From NCBI RefSeq assembly GCF_001270745.1, contig NZ_KQ434757.1, positions 203,392 through 267,391 of the forward strand: a stretch of 64,000 bases of DNA. The letters are read 5' to 3'. Numbering within the stretch: the stretch's first letter is position 1; the number at the start of each line of letters is the position of its first letter. Positions 45,847-55,839 of the stretch are shown piece by piece. Below the pieces are notes generated by a model that saw nothing but the letters and a program-made list of their open reading frames with translations, searched no databases and was not told where the DNA came from. Position numbers and translations under genes: made by a program. The stretch is from Jiangella muralis (GTDB lineage Bacteria > Actinomycetota > Actinomycetes > Jiangellales > Jiangellaceae).

Positions 45847-47247
45847 ATGAGAGCAACCAGCATCGGCCGCGGGGCCGCCGCCGTCCTGGCCGGGTCCATC
45901 GCGCTCGCCGCCTGCGGCGGTGGCGACGACAGCAGCGGCGGGTCGCAGGCTGCCGACAGCATCACCGTGTGGGTGGTCGAGGACATCGCCGACCGCGTCA
46001 CCGCCATCGAGGCGATCACCGACGCCTTCAGCCAGTCCTCCGGCGTCGACGTCGAGCTGGTGTCGGTGGCCGAGAACGACTTCGACCAGCTCGTCACGTC
46101 GTCAGCGGCGGCCGGCGACCTGCCCGACGTCATCGGCGCGACGTCGCTGGCCGGCGTGCAGTCGATGGCCGTCAACGAGCTGCTGGACACCGAGACGCCG
46201 GCGAGCATCGTCGACGACCTCGGCGAAGACACCTTCGCGCAGGCCGCACTCGAGCTGACCCGCGACGGCGACGTCCAGCTGGCGGTGCCCAGCGACGGCT
46301 GGCCGCAGCTCATGGTCTACCGCAAGGACCTGTTCGACGCAGCCGGGCTGGAGCCGCCGACGACGTTCGACGCCATCACGACCGCCGCCGAGATGCTGGA
46401 CGGCGACGCGGTCGCCGGCATCGCCGCGCCGACCATCCCCGGCGACGCGTTCACCCAGCAGAGCTTCGAGTACTTCGCGCTGGGCAACGGCTGCGAGCTG
46501 GTCGACGACGAGGGCACCGTCACGCTGGACTCGCCGGAGTGCGCCGAGACGTTCGACTTCTACGCGAACCTCGTCCGCGACTACTCGGTGGCCGGCAACC
46601 AGGACGTCGACACCACCCGGGCCACCTACTTCGCCGGCCAGGCCGCGATGGTCGTGTGGTCGTCGTTCATCCTCGACGAGCTGGCCGGGCTGCGCAACGA
46701 CGCGCTGCCGACCTGCCCCGAGTGCCGGGCCGACCCCACGTTCCTGGCGCAGAACAGCGGCGTCGTCACGGCGGTCCAGGGGCCCAGCGGCGACGAGCCG
46801 GCGTCGTACGGCGAGATCACGTCGTGGGTGCTGACCGCGGACTCCGCCACCGACCCGGCGTCGGAGTTCGTCCGGTACGTCATGTCCGATGGCTACGTCG
46901 ACTGGCTCGCCGTCGCGCCGGAGGGCCGCATCCCGACCCGTCAGGGCACGGCCGACGACCCGGAGGAGTACGTCACGGCGTGGGAGGGCCTGGACGCCGG
47001 CGTCGACACGCTGGCGCCGCTCGGCGACTTCTACGACGCCGAGACGCTGGAGACCGTGCGCACCAGTCCGGAGACCATCCAGCGGTGGGGGTTCGAGCAG
47101 GGCCAGGGCCAGCTGGTCGGCGCCACGCTCGGCGAGCTGCCCGTCGCGGCCGCGCTGAACGAGCTGGTCAGCGGCAGCGGCACCGGTGAGGAGGCCGCCC
47201 AGCAGGCGCAGGACGCCGTCGCCGAGATCCAGCAGAGCCTGGAGTGA
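45847..47247 (+). CDS. sugar ABC transporter substrate-binding lipoprotein (second set)
   Basis: The 466-residue lipoprotein has signal AAAVLAGSIALAAC (lipobox LAAC) and a CUT1 binding fold: SITVWVVEDIADRVTAIEAI, AAGDLPDVIGATSLAGVQSM, LAVPSDGWPQLMVYRKDLFD, AGLEPPTTFDAIT, YFAGQAAMVVWSS and GEITSWVLTADSATDPASEF. A CPEC-type Cys pair (near residue 298) is present in the middle. ATG 45847 has GAGAGG at about five bases. It leads the operon SBP-permease-permease-ROK. Confidence 0.9.
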   Translation: MRATSIGRGAAAVLAGSIALAACGGGDDSSGGSQAADSITVWVVEDIADRVTAIEAITDAFSQSSGVDVELVSVAENDFDQLVTSSAAAGDLPDVIGATSLAGVQSMAVNELLDTETPASIVDDLGEDTFAQAALELTRDGDVQLAVPSDGWPQLMVYRKDLFDAAGLEPPTTFDAITTAAEMLDGDAVAGIAAPTIPGDAFTQQSFEYFALGNGCELVDDEGTVTLDSPECAETFDFYANLVRDYSVAGNQDVDTTRATYFAGQAAMVVWSSFILDELAGLRNDALPTCPECRADPTFLAQNSGVVTAVQGPSGDEPASYGEITSWVLTADSATDPASEFVRYVMSDGYVDWLAVAPEGRIPTRQGTADDPEEYVTAWEGLDAGVDTLAPLGDFYDAETLETVRTSPETIQRWGFEQGQGQLVGATLGELPVAAALNELVSGSGTGEEAAQQAQDAVAEIQQSLE

Positions 47248-48194
47248 CGACGGTGCCCCGCACCGACACACTCGCCCGCCAGGAATCCCGGCTGGCGTTC
47301 CGGCTGCTCTCGCCGACGCTGCTCATCGTGGTCGTCGTCGTGGTGCTGCCGGTGATCTGGACGATCTCGCTGGCGTTCCAGGACGTCCGGCTGATCAACC
47401 TGCGCGACGCCGGGTTCTTCGGCGAGTACAGCCTGGACAACTTCGCGACGGTGTTCGGCTCGGCCGGGTTCTGGTCGTCGCTGTGGACGACGGTCGTGTA
47501 CACCGTCGGCGCGACGCTCGGCTCGATCGCCATCGGGCTGATCGCCGCGCTGGCGCTGCGCAAGCCGTTCCGCGGCCGCGGCATGCTGCGGGCGGCGATG
47601 CTGCTGCCGTACGTCGCGCCCGTCGTCGCCGTGACGTTCGTGTGGTCGGTGGCGCTGAACCCGCAGTTCGGCATCGTCAACGCCTGGGGCACCCGGTTCC
47701 TGGGCTGGGACGAGCCGGTGCCGTTCCTGTCGCAGCGCGACTACACCGTCGGCCTGTTCGGGGTGGACGTGACGGTGCCGCTGGCGCTGCTGACGGTCAT
47801 CGCGTTCGAGGCGTGGCGGTACTTCCCGTTCGCGTTCCTGTTCATCATCGCCCGGCTGCAGGCGCTGCCCGGCGAGCTGGACGAGGCCGCCATGGTGGAC
47901 GGGACGTCGATCTGGCAGCGGTTCCGCCACATCACGCTGCCGCAGCTGATGCCAGTCATCGCGCTGCTGACGATCCTGCGGTTCATCTTCACGTTCAACA
48001 AGTTCGACGACGTGTACCTGCTGACCGGCGGCGGCGCGGGCACCGACGTGGTGTCGATCCGGGTGTACGAGTTCCTGACCGCCCGCACCGACATCGGCGC
48101 GGCGGCGGCCCAGTCGCTGGTGCTGGCCGGCGTGCTGGTCGTCTTCATCGCCGTCTACCTGCGGACGGCCGCGGCCCGAGGGGAGACGTCGTGA
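47244..48194 (+). CDS. carbohydrate ABC transporter permease (MalF-like, second set)
   Basis: The 316-residue permease has about six helices, an N-terminal LARQESRLAFRLLSPTLLIV segment and the EAA loop ELDEAAMVDGTSIWQRFRHI. GTG 47244 overlaps the binding-protein TGA by four bases. It is a CUT1-type heterodimer partner of the following gene. Confidence 0.9.
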   Translation: MTTVPRTDTLARQESRLAFRLLSPTLLIVVVVVVLPVIWTISLAFQDVRLINLRDAGFFGEYSLDNFATVFGSAGFWSSLWTTVVYTVGATLGSIAIGLIAALALRKPFRGRGMLRAAMLLPYVAPVVAVTFVWSVALNPQFGIVNAWGTRFLGWDEPVPFLSQRDYTVGLFGVDVTVPLALLTVIAFEAWRYFPFAFLFIIARLQALPGELDEAAMVDGTSIWQRFRHITLPQLMPVIALLTILRFIFTFNKFDDVYLLTGGGAGTDVVSIRVYEFLTARTDIGAAAAQSLVLAGVLVVFIAVYLRTAAARGETS

Positions 48195-49120
48195 GCGTGG
48201 ACACCGTCACGACCGCACCGCCCACGGCGCCGGACCGCCCGCCGTCGCGCCGGCGCCGTCCCCGCAGCCGCGAGGAACGGGTCTGGGGCACCCTGCGGGT
48301 CGTCACGATCGTCGGGCTGGCACTGGTCACGATCGTGCCGTTCGTCTACATGCTGGTGCTGTCGGTGCGCCCGATCGCCGAGGTGCTGCTGGAGCCCGGC
48401 CGGCTGTGGGTGTCGCCGTCGGAGGTCACCACCGACACCTACCGCGAGGTGCTGACGTCCGTCGACGACGGCGGCCAGGGCTTCCTGCAGTACATGGGCA
48501 ACAGCGCGCTGGTGGCCACCGTGACCGTCGTGGTGACGCTGGTGGCGTCGGTCCTCGGCGCCTACGCGGTGAGCCGGCTGGCGTTCCGCGGCCGCGGCGC
48601 GTCGGGCTTCCTGTTCCTCATCGTCTACCTGTTCCCGCCGATCCTGCTGGCGATCCCGCTGTTCGTGCTGTTCTCGCAGCTCAGCCTCCGCGGCAACCTG
48701 CTGGCCCTGGCGATCGTCTACGTGGCGCAGACTGTGCCCGTGGCGATCTACATGCTGCGCAACTACTTCGCGACCATCCCGGTGTCACTGGAGGAGGCGG
48801 CGCTGATCGACGGGTGCACGCGCTTCGGCGTCATCCGGCGCATCAGCCTGCCGCTGTCGATGCCGTCGCTGATCGCCACGGGGCTGTACGTGTTCATGAT
48901 CGCGTGGAACGAGTTCCTGTTCGCGCTGCTGTTCCTGGTCGAGCGGCGCGACAACTGGACGGTCAGCCTCGGGCTGTCGCGGCTGTCCGGGTCGATCGAG
49001 GTGCCGACGACGGTGCTGATGGCCGGCTCGGTGGTGCTCACGCTGCCGATCATCGCGTTGTTCTTCCTGGCCGAGCGGATGCTCGTCGAGGGCCTCACCA
49101 GCGGCGCGGAGAAGGGATGA
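48191..49120 (+). CDS. carbohydrate ABC transporter permease (MalG-like, second set)
   Basis: The 309-residue permease has a basic head (RPPSRRRRPRSREERV), six helices and the EAA loop VSLEEAALIDGCTRFGVIRR. GTG 48191 is used because it overlaps the upstream TGA (GTGA); the upstream open frame is antisense-like. It overlaps the ROK ATG. No ATPase gene is present in this operon either. Confidence 0.9.
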   Translation: MSVDTVTTAPPTAPDRPPSRRRRPRSREERVWGTLRVVTIVGLALVTIVPFVYMLVLSVRPIAEVLLEPGRLWVSPSEVTTDTYREVLTSVDDGGQGFLQYMGNSALVATVTVVVTLVASVLGAYAVSRLAFRGRGASGFLFLIVYLFPPILLAIPLFVLFSQLSLRGNLLALAIVYVAQTVPVAIYMLRNYFATIPVSLEEAALIDGCTRFGVIRRISLPLSMPSLIATGLYVFMIAWNEFLFALLFLVERRDNWTVSLGLSRLSGSIEVPTTVLMAGSVVLTLPIIALFFLAERMLVEGLTSGAEKG

Positions 49121-50289
49121 CGGGGACGACGGCGGGGCAGATCCTGCAGCTGGTCCGCTCCGGCGAGGTGAGCACCCGCCGCGAGTTGCTGGAGCAGACC
49201 GGGCTGTCCCGGTCGACGCTGACCCAGCGGCTGGCCATGCTGACGGCGGCCGGCTATCTGAGCGAGGCGGCAGCGCAGCACTCGGGCGTGGCCGGGCGGC
49301 CGGCGAAGGGGCTGTCGTTCGTCGACACCGACAAGTACGTGCTGACCGCCGACCTCGGCGCGACGCACGCGCGGCTGGCGCTGCAGGACGCCGCCGGGGC
49401 GATCCTGGCCGAGAGCACCAGCCGCATCCGCATCCAGGACGGCCCGGACCCGGTGCTGACGGCGGTTCTGGACGGGTTCGCGGCGCTGCTCGCGTCGGCC
49501 GGGCCGGCGGCCCGCGACGGCCTGTGCGGCATCGGCATCGGCGTGCCCGGGCCAGTCAACGTCGCGACGAAACGGCTGCAGCAGCCGCCGATCATGCCCG
49601 GCTGGGACGACCACCCGGTGACGACGGTGTTCGAGGCGCGGTTCGGGGTGCCCACCCTGATCGACAACGACGCCAACCTCATGGGGCTGGGCGAGGCGCG
49701 ACGGTTCCATCCGGACGTGCCGAGCCTGCTCTACGTCAAGGTCGGCACCGGAATCGGCGCCGGGCTGATCATCGGCGGACGGCCGGAACGCGGCATCGCG
49801 GGCGGCGCCGGCGACATCGGCCACATCCGCATCGCGCACCCCGTCGCCGGGGCGGTCTGCGCGTGCGGCGCCAACGGCTGCCTCGCCGCGCACGCCAGCG
49901 GCGGCGCGCTGGTCCGGCAGCTCACCGACCGCGGCATCGCGGCCGAGACCGCCACCGACGTCGCCCGCCTGGTGCGGGCCGGCAACGCCGACGCCATCGC
50001 GCTGGTGCGCACCGCCGGCCAGCTGGTCGGCGAGGTGCTGGCGACGGCGGTGGCGCTGCTCAACCCGGGCGTGCTGGTGATCGGCGGGTCGATGGCGCTG
50101 ACGCACGAGCACTTCCTCATCGGCGTGCGCGAGTCGCTGTACGAGCGGACGGTGCCGCTGGCCACCCGCGACCTCACCATCACGGCGTCGGCCCTGCAGG
50201 ACCGCGCCGCCGTCGAGGGCGCCCGCATCATGGTCGTCGACCACGTGTTCTCCGCCGCCGCCGTCGACGCCCGCCTCGGCGCCACCTGA
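49117..50289 (+). CDS. ROK-family transcriptional regulator
   Basis: The 390-residue protein starts with a winged HTH (STRRELLEQTGLSRSTLTQR, LTAAGYLSEA). A ROK/sugar-kinase-like domain from about residue 75 follows: LTADLGATHARLALQDAAGA, GIGIGVPGPVNVATKRLQQP and LIDNDANLMGLGEARRF. The zinc site is VCACGANGCLAAHASGG, keeping the C-x-C-G-x-x-G-C pattern. The Glu normally following (GCLE) is Ala here, so kinase activity is unlikely and repression is the probable role. ATG 49117 overlaps the permease TGA. It probably regulates its own operon. Confidence 0.9.
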   Translation: MTGTTAGQILQLVRSGEVSTRRELLEQTGLSRSTLTQRLAMLTAAGYLSEAAAQHSGVAGRPAKGLSFVDTDKYVLTADLGATHARLALQDAAGAILAESTSRIRIQDGPDPVLTAVLDGFAALLASAGPAARDGLCGIGIGVPGPVNVATKRLQQPPIMPGWDDHPVTTVFEARFGVPTLIDNDANLMGLGEARRFHPDVPSLLYVKVGTGIGAGLIIGGRPERGIAGGAGDIGHIRIAHPVAGAVCACGANGCLAAHASGGALVRQLTDRGIAAETATDVARLVRAGNADAIALVRTAGQLVGEVLATAVALLNPGVLVIGGSMALTHEHFLIGVRESLYERTVPLATRDLTITASALQDRAAVEGARIMVVDHVFSAAAVDARLGAT

Positions 50290-50326
50290 CCCCGTCGTCC
50301 CGCCGGGATCATCGCTGCCTCAGCGA

Positions 50327-50707
50327 TCAGGAGCCGGTGACCGCCGTCATGCGGATCGAGACGAGGATCCCAGGAATCTCGGCTCCGAGCTTCGCGGCGT
50401 AGCGCGCCGGGGGCGGGTCCGAGAACCAGTTGGCGTACTCCTCGTTCATGCCCGGGAAGTCCGCCGGATCGCTCAACAGGATTCCGACCTCTACGACGTC
50501 ATCAAGGGTGGCGCCCTCTGAGCGAAGCACCGCCTCACAGTTGGCAATCGCCTGTCGCGTCTGCTCCTGAATCGTCGGACCGGCGGGCTCGCCGGTCGCT
50601 ACATCGACGCCTACCAACCCCGACACGAAGATGTGCTGGCCCGCCTTGATCGCCTGACTGAAGAGCGGCGAGGCCGGGGCCTCCGAGATAGCGATCGCTT
50701 CGCGCAC
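50327..50707 (-). CDS. RidA/YjgF-family protein with atypical codon use
   Basis: The 126-residue protein has the RidA pattern: SPLFSQAIKAGQHIFVSGLV, TIQEQTRQAIANCEAVLRSE, ATLDDVVEVGILLSDPADFP, YANWFSDPPPARYAAK and GAEIPGILVSIRMTA. The catalytic-type Arg of 2-aminoacrylate deaminases is retained near the C-terminus (PPPARY). Codon choice differs from the neighbours, with repeated ATT, GTA, CTT, TTG, GGA and GAT, suggesting later acquisition. Start GTG 50707 is from family length. The 130 bases to the ptsI stop hold no recognisable gene. Confidence 0.82.
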   Translation of the reverse strand: MREAIAISEAPASPLFSQAIKAGQHIFVSGLVGVDVATGEPAGPTIQEQTRQAIANCEAVLRSEGATLDDVVEVGILLSDPADFPGMNEEYANWFSDPPPARYAAKLGAEIPGILVSIRMTAVTGS

Positions 50708-50837
50708 GCGACGCAAGGTACTGCGCCCCCTCCGGCGCTGTCCAGCCCCCACGGGCGGTAAGGATGGGCCTCAGTCGGATGAATTCGACGTCGCCATCGA
50801 GGTCGCGCATCCGCAGCCCGGCGACGCACGCGTTCAG

Positions 50838-52499
50838 TCAGGTGAGGGGTGGGAGCTCCGCGTGGACGGCGGCGCGGGCGGCCTTGGCGTCCGGCGCGGC
50901 CAGCGCCAGTTCGGCCAGCCGCACGCACTCGGCCCGCGTGACGGAGAGCAGCGTCGCCGCGACCTCGGGGATGGCCCGCGCCGTCATCGACAGGCTGGTC
51001 ACGCCGAGGCCGGCCAGCACGACGGCGAGCGCGGGGTCGGCCGCGGCCTCGCCGCAGACGCCGACCGGACGGTCCGCCTGCCGGCCCGCCTCCGCCGTCA
51101 GGTGCACCAGCCGCAACACCGCCGGCTGCCACCCGTCGCTCAGCTCGGCCAGCTCGCCGAGCAGGCGGTCGGCCGCCATCGTGTACTGGGTGAGGTCGTT
51201 GGTGCCGAGGCTGGCGAAGCCGACCTTCGCCATCAGGTGGTCGGGCGTCAGCGCGAGGGCCGGCACCTCGACCATCACCCCGGCGGTGGCCAGGCCGAAC
51301 GTGGCGGCCCGGGCGACGAAGTCGGCGGCCTCGGCGGGCGTGGAGATCATCGGCGCCATCACCCACACCTCGGCGCCGGACGCCTCGCCCGCCCGGGCGA
51401 TCGCCTCCAGCTGGTGGTCGAGCACCTCCGGGTGCCGCCACGCGGTGCGGTAGCCGCGCACGCCCAGCGCCGGGTTCGCCTCGGACGCGTCGGTCAGGAA
51501 CGGCAGCGGCTTGTCCGCGCCCGCGTCGAGGGTCCGGACCACCACCTTCTTGCCGGCGAACGGCGCCAGCACGGCCGTGTACTGCGCGACCTGCTCGTCG
51601 ACGGTCGGCTCCTCGGCGCGGTCGAGGAAGCAGAACTCGGTGCGGAACAGCCCGACGCCCTCGGCGCCGGCCTCCGCGGCGGCCGCGGCGCCCTTCGGGT
51701 CGCCGACGTTGGCCAGCAGCTGGACGCGGTGGCCGTCGGACGTGCGGCCGACGCCGTCGAACGTCAGCACCCGGGCGGCCGCGGCCCGGACCTGCGCGAC
51801 GATGTCGGCCGGCGGGTCCGGCTGGACCGTCCCGGCGCCGCCGTCGACCAGCACGACGGTGTCCTCGGCGACGTCCAGGATGCCGGGCGCCGCGACGACG
51901 GCGGGCAGGCCGAGCGCCCGGGCCAGGATCGCCGTGTGCGACGTCGGCCCGCCGCCCTCGGTCACCAGCGCCAGGCAGGTCGCCGGGTCCAGCGTCGCGG
52001 TGTCGGCCGGGGCGAGATCGTGCGCCACCAGGACGAACGGCTCGGCCCGCTCGGGCACGCCCGGCGCCGGGCGGCCGTCGAGCACGGCGACGATGCGGTC
52101 GCGGACGTCGGCGACGTCGCGGGCCCGCTCGGCCATGTACCCGCCCAGCGACTCCAGCATCGCCTGCACCTCGGCCGCCGCGTCCCACACCGAGCGGGCC
52201 GCCGTCGTACCGTCGGACAGCTTCTTCTGCGCTGCCGTGACCAGCGCGGGGTCGGCCGCCATCAGCGCCGTCGCCTCCAGCACCGCGACGCCGTCGCCGT
52301 GTGCCGCCGCCGCCCGCCGCTCGAGGTCGGCGCGGACCTGCTCCGCGGCCGCGGCGATGCGGGCACCCTCGGCCGCGACGTCGGCGCCGTCAGGCAAGGT
52401 CGCGCCGGCCGGCGGCTCATCCACCGGATCCGGCATCCGGACCACCGGACCCACCGCGCGTCCGGAACTGACACCCACACCGCTGATCACTGCCACCAC
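50838..52499 (-). CDS. ptsI: phosphoenolpyruvate--protein phosphotransferase (EI)
   Basis: The 553-residue EI starts the PTS by autophosphorylating with PEP. The phosphohistidine is His188 in GGGPTSHTAILA, with an N-terminal HPr-binding domain before it. The C-terminal PEP domain has GVGLFRTEFCFLDR, VVRTLDAGADKPLPF, NPALGVRGYR, MVEVPALAL, SLGTNDLTQYTMAADR and GVCGEAAADPA (catalytic Cys). It lies 83 bases downstream of the EIIC gene. A strong hairpin occupies that gap. Its HPr partner is at 20 kb. Confidence 0.95.
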   Translation of the reverse strand: MVAVISGVGVSSGRAVGPVVRMPDPVDEPPAGATLPDGADVAAEGARIAAAAEQVRADLERRAAAAHGDGVAVLEATALMAADPALVTAAQKKLSDGTTAARSVWDAAAEVQAMLESLGGYMAERARDVADVRDRIVAVLDGRPAPGVPERAEPFVLVAHDLAPADTATLDPATCLALVTEGGGPTSHTAILARALGLPAVVAAPGILDVAEDTVVLVDGGAGTVQPDPPADIVAQVRAAAARVLTFDGVGRTSDGHRVQLLANVGDPKGAAAAAEAGAEGVGLFRTEFCFLDRAEEPTVDEQVAQYTAVLAPFAGKKVVVRTLDAGADKPLPFLTDASEANPALGVRGYRTAWRHPEVLDHQLEAIARAGEASGAEVWVMAPMISTPAEAADFVARAATFGLATAGVMVEVPALALTPDHLMAKVGFASLGTNDLTQYTMAADRLLGELAELSDGWQPAVLRLVHLTAEAGRQADRPVGVCGEAAADPALAVVLAGLGVTSLSMTARAIPEVAATLLSVTRAECVRLAELALAAPDAKAARAAVHAELPPLT

Positions 52500-52524
52500 T
52501 CCTCCTTGCGTGTCCTCACACGAT

Positions 52525-52566
52525 CATCGGCACTTCCCGGCCCGCGTGGGCCGGAAAGTGCCGATG
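52525..52566 (-). terminator. strong hairpin between EIIC gene and ptsI
   Basis: The 19-bp arms (52525-52543 and 52548-52566) differ at one position, which is a G-T wobble, with a 4-base loop. The hairpin starts 17 bases after the EIIC stop on the transcribed strand. There is no T-run. It may terminate or attenuate, giving ptsI a lower or separate expression. Confidence 0.7.
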
Positions 52567-52582
52567 GTCACTGTGGTGCTGG

Positions 52583-54040
<1,458 letters not shown>

Positions 54041-54093
54041 CAGGCTGCTCCTCTCGTCGTCGTATGGATGCGAGGGTTCACGTGCGTTCTCCT

Positions 54094-54852
54094 CTACAGG
54101 TGGTGTCCGGGCCCGGCACCTGCCGAGCCCGTGGTGGGGGTGCGTTCCAGCGTCATGTGCACCTGGTACCGGTCGGCGCGGTACCACGAGGTGACGTGCT
54201 CCATCGGCCGCCCGGCGGCGTAGGAGGTCTTGCGGAACACCAGCAGCGGCGCGGCCGGCGGCACGCGCAGCAGCCGGGCCCGCAGCGGGTCCGCGCCCTC
54301 CGCCCACACCGTCTGGGCGGCAGAGTCGAGGACGCGGCCGTAGTCGTGGGCCAGGATCGAGTAGACGGAACTGGTGAGATCGCGCTCGAGCAGCCCGGGT
54401 AGCGGCGCGGCCGGCAGCCAGGACACCTCGTGCGCCATCGGGGCGCCGTCGGCCGAGCGCAGCCGCTCGATCCGGTAGGCGCGGTCGGTGACGTCCAGGC
54501 CGAGCGCGGCGCGGGCCGGCGGCGGCGCCGCGGTCTCGTCGGCGCCCAGCACCACGGTCGACGGCTTGTGCCCGCGGCGGCGCATGTCCTCGGTGAACGA
54601 GGACAGGTGCATCTGCGATTCGATGCTGGCCGCCGCGACGAACGTGCCCTTCCCGCGCACGCGGTAGAGGCGGCCCTCGGCGACGAGGCGCCCGACGGCC
54701 TCGCGTACTGTGGCACGGCTGACCTTGAAGCGGGCCACCAGCTCGCGTTCGGAGGGCACCGGTGCGTCGGGCACCAGCTCGCCCTCGATCATCGCGAGCA
54801 GGATCTCCCTCAGTTGCCGGTGTTTGGGCACCGGTCCGTCGACCACGTTCAC
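54094..54852 (-). CDS. GntR/HutC regulator, DasR-like
   Basis: The 252-residue protein has a GntR HTH (about 10-75: VPSERELVARFKVSRATVRE, RLYRVRGKGTFVAAASI). The UTRA effector domain contains MHLSSFTEDMRRRGHKPSTV, APMAHEVSWLPAAPLPGLLE and AAPLLVFRKTSYAAGRPMEH. UTRA domains of this type bind phosphorylated amino sugars. It lies 53 bases upstream of the EIIC gene, in the same direction, and faces a second HutC regulator across a dre-like site. Repression of the GlcNAc-PTS genes relieved by glucosamine-6-phosphate is the DasR paradigm and is inferred here. Confidence 0.9.
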   Translation of the reverse strand: MNVVDGPVPKHRQLREILLAMIEGELVPDAPVPSERELVARFKVSRATVREAVGRLVAEGRLYRVRGKGTFVAAASIESQMHLSSFTEDMRRRGHKPSTVVLGADETAAPPPARAALGLDVTDRAYRIERLRSADGAPMAHEVSWLPAAPLPGLLERDLTSSVYSILAHDYGRVLDSAAQTVWAEGADPLRARLLRVPPAAPLLVFRKTSYAAGRPMEHVTSWYRADRYQVHMTLERTPTTGSAGAGPGHHL

Positions 54853-54891
54853 GGAGACCCCTCTTTCCCGACATCTCGGTCAGTGGTAGGA

Positions 54892-54915
54892 ACTGGTCTA
54901 GATGACTTGACCAGT
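54892..54915. promoter_or_regulatory. dre-like operator between the two GntR genes
   Basis: ACTGGTCTAGATGACT matches the Streptomyces dre consensus ACTGGTCTAGACCACT at 14 of 16 positions. It overlaps an inverted ACTGGTC-N10-GACCAGT (54892-54898, 54909-54915). A TACAAT -10 box follows at 54922-54927. It is the probable site for one or both HutC regulators. Confidence 0.75.
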
Positions 54916-55014
54916 GGCCCATACAATGTGGCTGCACCTCGAACTTGTCAAGGGGTGTGTACCGAATCGACCGGCCGGCCGGATGCCCGGTGGCCCCGAC
55001 CCGATGCGAGTCCT

Positions 55015-55794
55015 GTGCTGTCCTTGCGCCGATCGACGCTCAAGTACCTGCAGGTGCGCGACTACCTGCGGAGTCTCGTCGTCAGTGAGCTGCGTCCGGG
55101 CGACCCCGTCCCGTCAGAGCGCATGCTGTGCGAGCGGTTCGCCGTGTCCCGCATGACGGTGCGCCAGGCCGTCGACGCACTGGTCGTCGAGGGCGTGCTG
55201 GAACGCGTCCAGGGCCGCGGCACGTTCGTCGCGCCGCCCAAGGTCGACCTGCAGGTCCGGCTGGCGTCGTTCACCGAGGAGATGACCCGCCGCGGCATGA
55301 CCGCCGGCGTCAAGGTGCTCGCGTCCGAACTGGTGCGGGCCGAGCCCGACATCGCCGAGGCGCTCAAGGTCGCGCCCGGCGAGCAGTTGGTGCACCTGCA
55401 CCGGCTGCGCTACGCCGACGACGAGCCGATGGCCGTCGAGCACACCTGGCTGCCCGCCGACCGGCTGCCCGGCTTCCTCGACGGCGGCACCCCTGACAGC
55501 GTGTACGTCGAACTGGACGCCCGCGGGCTGATCCCCGACTGGGGCGAGGACACCATAGACGCCGGCGAGGCCGACCACGAGGAGGCCAAGCTGCTGATGA
55601 TCAAGCCCGGCAAGCCGGTGCTGCGCATCTCGCGGCGCGCGTTCACCGGCGACTCCGCCATCGAGTACAGCCGGTCCGCGTTCCGGTCCGACCGCTACAC
55701 CCTGTGGGTGCCGGTCGCCCGGCCGCAACCGGCGGTGGTGCCGCGCAAACGCACCGAAGAGACCGGCGCCGCCGCACCCGGCGCCACCACCTGA
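55015..55794 (+). CDS. GntR/HutC regulator (second, divergent)
   Basis: The 259-residue regulator has an HTH (YLQVRDYLRSLVVSELRPGD, PSERMLCERFAVSRMTVRQA, VLERVQGRGTFVAPPKVDLQ). The UTRA domain has VRLASFTEEMTRRGMTAGVK, DEPMAVEHTWLPADRLPGFL and VLRISRRAFTGDSAIEYSRS. It is close to the DasR-like neighbour in layout but is not a duplicate. The start is uncertain: GTG 55015 is used, and GTG 54955 would add 20 residues without strong family support. It is followed after 45 bases by the SIS gene, so it may lead the SIS-EIIB-EIIA-HAD operon. Confidence 0.87.
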   Translation: MLSLRRSTLKYLQVRDYLRSLVVSELRPGDPVPSERMLCERFAVSRMTVRQAVDALVVEGVLERVQGRGTFVAPPKVDLQVRLASFTEEMTRRGMTAGVKVLASELVRAEPDIAEALKVAPGEQLVHLHRLRYADDEPMAVEHTWLPADRLPGFLDGGTPDSVYVELDARGLIPDWGEDTIDAGEADHEEAKLLMIKPGKPVLRISRRAFTGDSAIEYSRSAFRSDRYTLWVPVARPQPAVVPRKRTEETGAAAPGATT

Positions 55795-55839
55795 AACCCG
55801 TCCACGTCACCGACCCACCCCGACAGGAGAGATCGCCTC

